DNA of 19,067 nucleotides from Tannerella sp. (GTDB lineage: Bacteria > Bacteroidota > Bacteroidia > Bacteroidales > Tannerellaceae): NCBI GenBank assembly GCA_031275525.1, contig JAISOP010000277.1, forward strand, positions 1-19,067, read 5' to 3'. The notes beneath the pieces were generated by a model. That model ran no database searches. It saw only the letters and a list, made by a program, of their open reading frames with translations, and was not told where the DNA came from. This document shows, piece by piece, positions 13,532 to 19,067 of this stretch; within the stretch, counting starts at the first letter, position 1, and every line of letters begins with the position of its first letter. The position numbers were made by a program, and so were the translations under genes.

Positions 13532-14230
13532 ATGGAGATCAAGAAATCGCCCAAAGCAGATTTGGAAAGAGGAAAGGGACTAAGCCTTTTAATGGGTTTA
13601 GTTGTTGGATTGGCTGTTCTGTTTGTAGGTTTCGAATGGGGAACAAAAGAGTTCAAGGCGGACACGAGTGAAGGAATCACCGATATCCTTGCCGAGGATG
13701 ATATTGAAATCACGAAGCAGGAGGAAGAGCCACCGCCGCCACCACCACCGCCGCCGGCACAAATAGTTGCCGAAGTATTGAACGTTGGGGAGGATGATGC
13801 GAAGGTGGACAATGCCGATTTGATGTCAACGGAAGACAATGCCAACGCCGCACAGGCAGAGACTTACGTGCCTCAGGTTGTAGAAGTGAAGGAAGAAGAA
13901 GAGGATGAGAACCACATTTTCACCATTGTAGAAGAACCGGCGGAATTTCCGGGAGGCCAGGTGGAATTGTTGACTTATCTGAAAAATGCGATCAGGTATC
14001 CGGTCGTTGCACAGGAAAACGGGATACAAGGTCGTGTGACCTGTTCCTTCACCATCAACAGGGACGGCAGTATTGTGGATGTAGAAGTGATTCGCGGAGT
14101 GGATCCTTCGCTGGACAGGGAAGCTATGCGTGTGATCAATGCGATGCCCAAGTGGAAACCGGGCAAGCAAAGAGGAAAACCGGTACGTGTAAAATACAAC
14201 CTGCCGGTTCTGTTCCGGTTACAAAATTAA
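13532..14230 (+). CDS. tonB: Energy transducer TonB
   Basis: Inner-membrane anchored protein that spans the periplasm and passes proton-motive energy from ExbB/ExbD to TonB-dependent outer-membrane transporters. The 232 residues show a short cytoplasmic N-terminus, one membrane helix (about 17-36), an acidic stretch followed by nine consecutive prolines (67-75), a long acidic linker (about 85-127, with EEEED), and a C-terminal TonB domain from about 135 containing PGGQVELLTYLKNAIRYP, a GxVTCSFTINRDG strand and the WKPGKQRGKPV motif. This is the usual Bacteroidetes TonB layout. The ATG at 13532 directly precedes the charged N-terminus. It is followed by a terminator, so it is probably a single-gene unit, but the ExbB/ExbD partners lie 2.2 kb downstream on the same strand. 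Confidence 0.95.
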   Translation: MEIKKSPKADLERGKGLSLLMGLVVGLAVLFVGFEWGTKEFKADTSEGITDILAEDDIEITKQEEEPPPPPPPPPAQIVAEVLNVGEDDAKVDNADLMSTEDNANAAQAETYVPQVVEVKEEEEDENHIFTIVEEPAEFPGGQVELLTYLKNAIRYPVVAQENGIQGRVTCSFTINRDGSIVDVEVIRGVDPSLDREAMRVINAMPKWKPGKQRGKPVRVKYNLPVLFRLQN

Positions 14231-14272
14231 TCCGTAATTTTTGAACGGAAGTAATCTTAATTTTTTCATTAG

Positions 14273-14304
14273 AAAAGGCTGTTCCTGAGTGAGTGGCCTT
14301 TTTT
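14273..14304 (+). terminator. Intrinsic terminator after tonB
   Basis: AAAAGGC (14273-14279) pairs with GCCTTTT (14296-14302) across a 16-base loop, and the right arm runs into a tract of six T. It ends 21 bp before the polyprenyl synthase ATG. The loop is long and the stem short, so it is moderate in strength and may let some transcription through. Confidence 0.6.
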
Positions 14305-14325
14305 ATTGCTATCTATTTATCTTAT

Positions 14326-15309
14326 ATGTTGTCATTTGAACAAATCCTGCGGATGGTAGAAACGGCTATCGGAGAAATTCGCTTTGAGGCGCGACCTCGA
14401 AGTTTGTTTCTTCCGATTGAGTACACGCTTTCCTTCGGCGGAAAACGGATTCGCCCGGCATTCATGTTGATGGCGTGCAACCTGTACAGTGAAAATGTGG
14501 ACAAAGCGTTGAAGCCGGCATTAGGCATGGAAGTGTTTCATAATTTCACGCTATTGCACGATGACCTGATGGATGGTGCCATCCGCCGGCGCCATCAGCC
14601 GACAGTACATGAAAAATGGAATCCGAACACGGCCATTCTTTCGGGCGATGCCATGCTGATTCTTGCTTATCAACTGATAGGCGAGACGGACTCGCCTTTT
14701 TTGAAGGATATACTGACACTTTTCACCCAAACGGCCCTGGAAATATGCGAAGGCCAGCAATACGACATGGAATTTGAGTTGCGACAGGAAGTAGCAGAAG
14801 AGGAATACCTTGAAATGATCCGTCTGAAAACAGCCGTCCTGTTTGCCTGTTGCCTGAAAGCCGGAGCGTTGATCGGAGGTGCGCCGAAAGAAGACCTCGA
14901 ATATCTCTACCGTTTCGGCATTCACACCGGACTGGCATTTCAGTTGCAGGATGATTTGTTGGATGTCTATGGAGACCCGTTGACTTTCGGGAAAAACATC
15001 GGGGGCGACATTCAGTGCAACAAAAAAACGTTTTTGCTGATTCATGCCATGAGGCAGGCATCGGAGCAGCAGTGCACCGTCATCCGGCAATACTGGCAAA
15101 CAACGGCTGAAAACGCCTTCACTCCGGAAGAAAAAATCGCAGCCATCACGGCCATTTACGACGATTTGAATATGAAGGACCTCGTTTGGGCAAAAATACA
15201 GCAGTATTACCGGCTAGCCATGTACGACCTTTCACTGTTACACCAGCCGTCGGAACGACTGACGCTGCTGCACGAAATGAGCCGGCAACTGATGATGAGG
15301 GAATCATAG
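14326..15309 (+). CDS. Polyprenyl (farnesyl/geranylgeranyl-type) diphosphate synthase
   Basis: Trans-isoprenyl diphosphate synthase that joins isopentenyl units to an allylic diphosphate. The 327 residues carry both aspartate-rich magnesium sites: HDDLMD (Asp79, Asp80, Asp83) and QDDLLD (Asp209, Asp210, Asp213), plus the IPP-binding segment GGKRIRP (38-44). The residue five before the first Asp is Phe74; in this family a bulky aromatic there limits product length, so a C15-C20 product is more likely than a long quinone chain. That is inference from the family rule. The ATG at 14326 (MLSFEQILRM) is chosen because the longer frame from 14293 begins inside the terminator. tatD starts 2 bp after the stop, so the two are co-transcribed. 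IspH and a UbiA transferase elsewhere in the window belong to the same metabolism. Confidence 0.92.
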   Translation: MLSFEQILRMVETAIGEIRFEARPRSLFLPIEYTLSFGGKRIRPAFMLMACNLYSENVDKALKPALGMEVFHNFTLLHDDLMDGAIRRRHQPTVHEKWNPNTAILSGDAMLILAYQLIGETDSPFLKDILTLFTQTALEICEGQQYDMEFELRQEVAEEEYLEMIRLKTAVLFACCLKAGALIGGAPKEDLEYLYRFGIHTGLAFQLQDDLLDVYGDPLTFGKNIGGDIQCNKKTFLLIHAMRQASEQQCTVIRQYWQTTAENAFTPEEKIAAITAIYDDLNMKDLVWAKIQQYYRLAMYDLSLLHQPSERLTLLHEMSRQLMMRES

Positions 15310-15311
15310 AA

Positions 15312-16124
15312 ATGCAGGAGTTTGGATTCAAAAGTAGCGTAAAAATCATTGATACGCATACGCATATCTATCTGAAGGAGTTTGATGCCGACCGCAACGA
15401 AGTCATCCGGAGAGCGAAGGCGTCGGGTATCGAAGCGCTTTTGTTGCCGAATGTCGATGTCACGACGCTGGCGCCGCTGTTTAATTTATGTGATACCGAA
15501 CCAGGCTTCGTTTTTCCGATGATGGGGCTGCATCCAACCAGTGTGGATGCGTCGTATGTCTCTCAGTTGAGCCAAGTCGAAAAGGCCCTTTCGTTACGCC
15601 GTTACTGCGGCATTGGAGAAATCGGAATCGATTTGTATTGGGACCGGCATCATTTGCCGGAACAGAAAATCGTGTTCGAGGAACAGTTGCAATGGAGCCG
15701 GGTATTGCAGTTGCCGGTGTCCATTCATGTACGCAATGCCTTCGCGGAAGTATTCGACAGTATATATAAGGTAGGAACGAACTGTTTGCGAGGTGTGTTC
15801 CACTGTTTCGGCGGCACGATGGAAGAACTGGAAGAAATCCGGCAGTTGCCCAGATTCAAACTTGGCGTGAACGGGATTGTTACGTTCAAGAAATCGCCAT
15901 TGCCCGAAGTACTTCGGCAGGCTGGGCTGGAAATGCTTCTCCTGGAGACTGATGCGCCCTATCTGGCGCCTTCGCCTTACCGAGGGAAACGAAATGAACC
16001 GTCATTTTTGTGGGAAACGGCCGGAAAAATCGCCTCAATATTTGAAACCGACCTGGACAACGCGCTTGAAACCATCAAAAAAAGCACGTTGAAAATATTT
16101 GATATACAACATATTAGCTTTTGA
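15312..16124 (+). CDS. TatD-family metal-dependent hydrolase (deoxyribonuclease)
   Basis: Cytoplasmic metallohydrolase of the TatD family, members of which are DNA exonucleases linked to DNA repair and degradation. The 270 residues keep the metal ligands in order: DTHTH (His16, His18), GEIGID (Glu103), SIHVR (His139), GVFHCFGG (His164), and LLETDAPYL (Asp214). Length is normal. The ATG at 15312 gives the usual N-terminal spacing to the HxH motif; the longer frame from 15186 overlaps the upstream gene by more than 100 bp and is rejected. It lies 2 bp after the polyprenyl synthase stop, indicating coupled translation. The preceding gene gives no clear functional link. The paralogue (TatD, YcfH, YjjV type) cannot be separated here. 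Confidence 0.94.
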   Translation: MQEFGFKSSVKIIDTHTHIYLKEFDADRNEVIRRAKASGIEALLLPNVDVTTLAPLFNLCDTEPGFVFPMMGLHPTSVDASYVSQLSQVEKALSLRRYCGIGEIGIDLYWDRHHLPEQKIVFEEQLQWSRVLQLPVSIHVRNAFAEVFDSIYKVGTNCLRGVFHCFGGTMEELEEIRQLPRFKLGVNGIVTFKKSPLPEVLRQAGLEMLLLETDAPYLAPSPYRGKRNEPSFLWETAGKIASIFETDLDNALETIKKSTLKIFDIQHISF

Positions 16125-16196
16125 AAGAAAAAAAAACGGAGTTATTGTATATTTTTTCAGGTTCTAAGACAATCTATTTCGAGTAAAAATGAGATA

Positions 16197-16229
16197 TTTG
16201 TAGCTTGAAAAGTTTGTATATTATATTTT
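16197..16229 (+). promoter_or_regulatory. Candidate promoter for tRNA-Ser
   Basis: TTTG (16197-16200), 21 bases, then TATATTTT (16222-16229), one base from the Bacteroidetes -7 consensus. A transcript would begin near 16236, about 33 bases before the tRNA. The same promoter could read on into exbB, since no terminator is visible between the tRNA and exbB. Confidence 0.5.
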
Positions 16230-16268
16230 TTCGTGATTTGCGGGCATTTCCGGAGGGAGATGCAGACA

Positions 16269-16356
16269 GGAGAGATGCTCGAGAGGCTGAAGAGGCACGC
16301 CTGGAAAGCGTGTATACGCCAAAAGCGTATCGCGGGTTCGAATCCCGCTTTCTCCG
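16269..16356 (+). tRNA. tRNA-Ser (anticodon GGA)
   Basis: An 88-base tRNA with acceptor arms GGAGAGA and TTTCTCC (one G-U pair), anticodon stem CACGC/GCGTG enclosing the loop CTGGAAA with anticodon GGA, a long variable arm (about 16312-16331) typical of class II serine tRNAs, and a T-arm containing GGTTCGAATCC. The discriminator base is G, as required for serine. The CCA end is not encoded. It reads UCC and UCU codons. It lies between tatD and exbB on the same strand. Confidence 0.96.
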
Positions 16357-16452
16357 CAAATGAATGGAAATAAACCATATAACAAATGAATTTTTTGACA
16401 ACTAAAAAAAATAAAAGAAAGAAGATTATTAATTTTAAACGATTGAACAACT

Positions 16453-17184
16453 ATGAAGAGGTTATTTACAAAAACATTCATGGCTATTTTAGCCTTGGGA
16501 ACATCTGTGGTAGCGTTTGCGCAAGATGCAGCACCTGTTGAAGAAAGTTTTCATCAAGCTCTAAAAAGCAAGTTTATTGAAGGTAGCGCAGATTTTATGA
16601 GTTTGGTTGCCATTACGCTGATTTTAGGTTTGGCATTTGCGCTGGAACGTATTATTTATTTGAATCTGGCGGATACCAATCCGAGTAAGATGCTGAAAGC
16701 GATTGAAGAAGCCCTTGACAAGGGCGATGTAGAAGCGGCCAAGGCAATCGCCCGCGACACCCGAGGCCCGATTGCATCCATTGCTTATCAAGGCCTGATG
16801 AGAATCGATCAGGGGATTGATATTGTAGAGAAATCCGTCATTTCGTATGGCGGCGTGCAAGGCGGCTTGCTGGAAAAGAACCTGTCATGGATTACCCTGT
16901 TTATCGCGATGGCTCCGTCACTGGGTTTCCTTGGTACGGTAATTGGTATGGTAATGGCATTCGATAAAATTGAACGTGTAGGTGATATTAGCCCGACTGT
17001 TGTGGCCGGAGGTATGAAAGTAGCCTTGATTACCACTGTAGGCGGTCTGATTGTAGCACTTATCCTGCAAGTATTTTACAATTATCTGTTAAGCAAGCTG
17101 GAAGCCATTCTCAATAAAATGGAAGACGCGTCGATCACATTGCTTGATATGGTAGTCAAATACAGTGTGAAATATCAAAAATAG
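16453..17184 (+). CDS. exbB: ExbB/TolQ/MotA-family proton channel protein
   Basis: Inner-membrane channel subunit that, with ExbD, converts proton flow into movement of TonB. The 243 residues begin with a hydrophobic leader ending AFAQ (about residue 24), common in Bacteroidetes ExbB proteins, followed by membrane helices at about 47-66, 146-170 and 187-212. The conserved channel segments APSLGFLGTVIGMVMAF (154-170) and ALITTVGGLIVALI (191-204), including the family threonines, are present. A cytoplasmic helical loop of about 75 residues separates helix 1 from helix 2. It starts the operon of four genes; the next ATG is 8 bp after its stop. TonB, its likely partner, is 2.2 kb upstream. A gliding-motor or Tol role is less likely given the ExbD pair and nearby TonB. 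Confidence 0.93.
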   Translation: MKRLFTKTFMAILALGTSVVAFAQDAAPVEESFHQALKSKFIEGSADFMSLVAITLILGLAFALERIIYLNLADTNPSKMLKAIEEALDKGDVEAAKAIARDTRGPIASIAYQGLMRIDQGIDIVEKSVISYGGVQGGLLEKNLSWITLFIAMAPSLGFLGTVIGMVMAFDKIERVGDISPTVVAGGMKVALITTVGGLIVALILQVFYNYLLSKLEAILNKMEDASITLLDMVVKYSVKYQK

Positions 17185-17192
17185 TCGGAATC

Positions 17193-17666
17193 ATGGCTGT
17201 AAAAAAAATCAGGAGAATATCCAGTTGGACGCTGTGGGCTGTGACGCTGATTAGCGTCGTCGTGTTGGGGTTCTTCTATCTGGGAGGAGTGGTGGATCCC
17301 AACGCAGAACAAAAAGCGCCGATCAATACCGACGTGTTGCTATATTGGTGTTATATCATATTCGTTATCACCATCATTGCGCTGGTGATTTTAGGTCTGT
17401 TTCAATTCATATCTACAGTGAGAGCGAAACCGAAATCGGCATTGGTTTCCCTTGGGGTGCTGATCCTGTTCGCCGCATTGCTGGGACTTTCCTATTCGAT
17501 GGGAGATGCGGAAAAATTGTTGGGGCTTAATGAAGATTCGGCGCAGTTCAATACTCCGTTCTGGCTGAAAGTGTCGGATATGTGGATTTACAGCATGTTC
17601 ATCCTGCTGGCGCTCTGTATCGTAGCAATGATAAGCGGAACAGCGTTAAAGGTGTTTAGAAAATAA
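17193..17666 (+). CDS. Conserved four-helix membrane protein of the ExbB/ExbD operon, function unknown
   Basis: 157 residues with four predicted membrane helices at about 12-31, 49-72, 82-102 and 128-153, a basic N-terminus (KKIRR) that should face the cytoplasm, and a polar periplasmic-side loop of about 25 residues (about 103-127) before the last helix. I recognise no enzymatic motif or named domain. It lies between exbB (8 bp upstream) and the first exbD (20 bp downstream), so it is almost certainly translated with them. A similar small membrane protein occupies this place in other Bacteroidales as far as I recall. The position suggests an accessory or assembly subunit of the proton channel complex; this is inference from context only. 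Confidence 0.85.
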   Translation: MAVKKIRRISSWTLWAVTLISVVVLGFFYLGGVVDPNAEQKAPINTDVLLYWCYIIFVITIIALVILGLFQFISTVRAKPKSALVSLGVLILFAALLGLSYSMGDAEKLLGLNEDSAQFNTPFWLKVSDMWIYSMFILLALCIVAMISGTALKVFRK

Positions 17667-17686
17667 CGATTTAAACGGAAAAGGAA

Positions 17687-18277
17687 ATGGGCAAAAAAAG
17701 AAAAGTCCCCGGAGTGAATGCGACTTCTTCTGCCGATATTGCTTTCATGCTGCTTTTATTCTTTCTCTTGACTACATCTATGAATACAGACCAGGGACTA
17801 CCCAGGCGCTTGCCTCCGCCGCCTGATAAGGAAACTCTGGACAAACCCATAGATATCAAAAAGAGGAATATGTTGCGGCTGTTAGTCAATCTGGACGGTC
17901 AAATCCTTTGCGGAGAAGAGTTTATCGACATCAGCCAGTTGAAAGAGAGGGCAAAGGAATTTATTGCTAATCCGCGTGACGATGAACATTTACCGGAGAA
18001 GCTCGAAGAAGACGTGCCGTTTTTTGGGCGGACGATGATTTGCAAACCTCACGTAATCTCACTTCAGAATGACCGGGGCACGTCCTATCAGAAGTACATC
18101 GAGGTGCAGAATGAACTGGCGGCTGCCTACCGGGAATTGCGCGACGAGCTTTCAAAGAGGAAATGGGGGAAAAACTTTAGTGAATTGAATGAGGAACAAC
18201 AAAAGGCTGTGCAGACGATTTATCCGCAAAAGATATCGGAAGCAGAACCTAAAAATTATGGAGACAAGAAAAAGTAA
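17687..18277 (+). CDS. exbD: ExbD/TolR-family biopolymer transport protein (first copy)
   Basis: Single-span inner-membrane protein whose transmembrane aspartate takes part in proton transfer within the ExbB channel. The 196 residues have a short basic cytoplasmic tail, the family motif SSADIAFMLLLFFLLTTSM with the essential Asp17 at the start of the helix, and a periplasmic domain of about 160 residues. That domain is longer than usual for ExbD (about 140 in total) and its C-terminal half is charged and probably helical (about residues 128-196, ending KNYGDKKK). The stop overlaps the ATG of the second exbD by one base (TAATG at 18275-18279), so the two copies are translationally coupled, suggesting a fixed ratio or a heterodimer. 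Confidence 0.92.
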   Translation: MGKKRKVPGVNATSSADIAFMLLLFFLLTTSMNTDQGLPRRLPPPPDKETLDKPIDIKKRNMLRLLVNLDGQILCGEEFIDISQLKERAKEFIANPRDDEHLPEKLEEDVPFFGRTMICKPHVISLQNDRGTSYQKYIEVQNELAAAYRELRDELSKRKWGKNFSELNEEQQKAVQTIYPQKISEAEPKNYGDKKK

Positions 18278-18744
18278 TGGGAAAGTTCAGTAAAGCGGGC
18301 GGACGTGAAATGCCCGAATTAAATACATCATCATTACCCGACCTGGTATTTGCGACGTTGTTCTTTTTCATGATGGTAACCACCATGCGTGAAGTCACGC
18401 TGAAAATACAGTTCCGGGCGCCTCAGGCAACCGAATTGCAGAAACTGGAAAAGAAATCGCTGGTGACGTTCATTTACGTGGGTAAACCTACGGCAGAATT
18501 TGCCACAAAAATGGGTAGCGAATCGCGTATTCAGTTGAACGATAAATTCGCAGAAATTTCTGAAGTCGGGACCTATATCGGACAGGAAAAATCCAGTATG
18601 AAAGAGGAAGACCAGCCTTATATGACTGTGTCCATCAAGGCCGATTATGAAACGAAAATGGGGATCGTCACTGATCTCAAGCAGGCGCTACGTGATGCAT
18701 ATGCGTTGAAAATCAGCTATTCGGCACGGAAAGCGATTCAGTAG
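18277..18744 (+). CDS. exbD: ExbD/TolR-family biopolymer transport protein (second copy)
   Basis: Second ExbD-type subunit, 155 residues. The N-terminus contains the motif MPELNTSSLPDLVFATLFFF with the proton-path Asp22, one membrane helix at about 22-38, then a periplasmic domain with a compact beta-alpha pattern typical of ExbD. It is clearly diverged from the first copy and lacks its extra C-terminal tail, so it is not a recent duplicate. The ATG overlaps the preceding stop codon. It is last in the operon, with a strong terminator 18 bp after its stop. The two-ExbD arrangement is known from Bacteroidetes TonB systems. Which of the two contacts TonB cannot be said. Confidence 0.92.
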   Translation: MGKFSKAGGREMPELNTSSLPDLVFATLFFFMMVTTMREVTLKIQFRAPQATELQKLEKKSLVTFIYVGKPTAEFATKMGSESRIQLNDKFAEISEVGTYIGQEKSSMKEEDQPYMTVSIKADYETKMGIVTDLKQALRDAYALKISYSARKAIQ

Positions 18745-18762
18745 CCCTGTAGTAAAGTGTTC

Positions 18763-18799
18763 AAAAAAGGTTGAATCCGTCAAGATTCAACCTTTTTTT
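18763..18799 (+). terminator. Strong intrinsic terminator after the exbB-exbD operon
   Basis: A perfect 15-bp stem, AAAAAAGGTTGAATC (18763-18777) with GATTCAACCTTTTTT (18784-18798), six-base loop CGTCAA and a run of seven T. The A-run on the left side means it could also stop transcription from the opposite strand. Confidence 0.95.
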
Positions 18800-18801
18800 G
18801 G

Positions 18802-18846
18802 GTGCGCCGTGCATGGCATATAACTTGGAGGTAAAAGTCCACATAG
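18802..18846 (+). mobile_element. Possible 5' end fragment of a group II intron
   Basis: Directly after the T-run of the terminator comes GTGCG (18802-18806), the usual first bases of bacterial group II introns, then CCGTGCATGGC, and at about 18824-18841 a short hairpin TGGA/TCCA enclosing GGTAAAAG. Bacterial introns commonly show a GGTGAAAGTCC-like element at this distance from their 5' end. Insertion right behind a terminator is the habit of class C introns. No intron-encoded reverse transcriptase or 3' end is visible before the window ends, and a transposase-like frame begins 20 bp later, so this would be a truncated copy. The right limit is approximate. Recognition rests on remembered consensus. 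Confidence 0.35.
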
Positions 18847-18864
18847 GTTGGCATATTAAAATGA

Positions 18865-19053
18865 CAACTTGATATAGAATTAAGTAATTATGGATTACCG
18901 CGTAAGCTAAAAGAACGAATGATCCGCGAGTACTTGGGAGGTGTAAAGACGGCCCGGATGCTGAGTGAAGAATCCGGTATAAGCCTCAATGCCATAAATA
19001 AGATATTAGACCTCTTGCGAAACCAAACAAAAACCTGTACCTTTGTTGAATGA
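18865..19053 (+). pseudogene. Helix-turn-helix fragment resembling an IS transposase OrfA, probably broken
   Basis: An open frame of 62 codons runs from after a stop at 18862 to the TGA at 19051. It has no ATG before residue 19 (18919), although residues 10 onward (YGLPRKLKERMIREYLGG, then ARMLSEESGISLNAINKILD) look like the DNA-binding start of small IS-encoded OrfA proteins, with a helix-turn-helix around the SGISLNAINKI part. After the A-rich stretch at 19024-19033 a neighbouring frame reads PVPLLNEIRED to the window edge, which would suit a frameshifted continuation. So the gene appears to lack its start and to be frameshifted, or to use programmed shifting. The IS family is not identified and no terminal inverted repeats were found. 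Confidence 0.45.
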
Positions 19054-19067
19054 GATACGAGAAGATC

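Noticed and set aside
16157..16481. Minus-strand small open frames across the tRNA-Ser region
   Set aside because: They overlap a complete tRNA gene on the other strand and include its reverse complement as coding sequence, a common annotation error.

Overview
The window looks like chromosomal DNA from a member of the Bacteroidales, probably a Porphyromonadaceae/Tannerellaceae-like lineage with a type IX secretion system. The support is the gene content (PorQ next to cytidylate kinase and IspH, class 1B PyrD/PyrK, an ExbB/ExbD/ExbD set with an extra membrane protein, Bacteroidetes-style TonB), the weak or absent Shine-Dalgarno sequences, and repeated matches to the Bacteroidetes promoter pattern TTTG, about 20 bases, TAnnTTTG. 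The species cannot be fixed from the sequence alone.

Layout. Positions 1-4288 are read on the minus strand: the 5' part of gcvH, rpoN (sigma-54), a repeat-rich intergenic region of about 870 bp, then pyrD and pyrK. Positions 4475-10359 are on the plus strand: a phosphoglucomutase/phosphomannomutase followed 24 bp later by a secreted heparinase II/III-family lyase, then, after an octanucleotide-repeat hairpin, a UbiA-type prenyltransferase overlapping a radical SAM enzyme. Positions 10686-13302 are on the minus strand: porQ, cmk and ispH, read in that order. From 13532 on everything is on the plus strand: tonB, a terminator, a short-chain-type polyprenyl synthase and a TatD hydrolase, tRNA-Ser(GGA), and the exbB, membrane protein, exbD, exbD operon closed by a strong terminator. 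The last ~270 bp look like a mobile-element scar: a group II intron-like 5' end directly after the terminator, and a truncated helix-turn-helix transposase-like frame.

How the parts fit. TonB, ExbB and the two ExbD proteins together form the energising complex for TonB-dependent outer-membrane transport. PorQ belongs to the type IX protein export pathway. IspH, the polyprenyl synthase, the UbiA prenyltransferase and probably its radical SAM partner form an isoprenoid theme spread over three operons. PyrD/PyrK make orotate for pyrimidines and Cmk recycles CMP/dCMP.

The least explained material is non-coding. Two tandem arrays, unrelated in sequence, share the same 23-bp period, and each unit carries an internal inverted repeat: about 18 GC-rich units at 1958-2370 and 5 AT-richer units at 10471-10585. 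In both, some arm substitutions are matched by complementary substitutions in the other arm. A second class, an octanucleotide TTGAAT-type repeat, occurs at 2479-2494, 2544-2599 (running into the pyrD stop codon and last codons) and 8311-8416 (as a large inverted repeat). No CRISPR array, rRNA or complete insertion sequence was seen.
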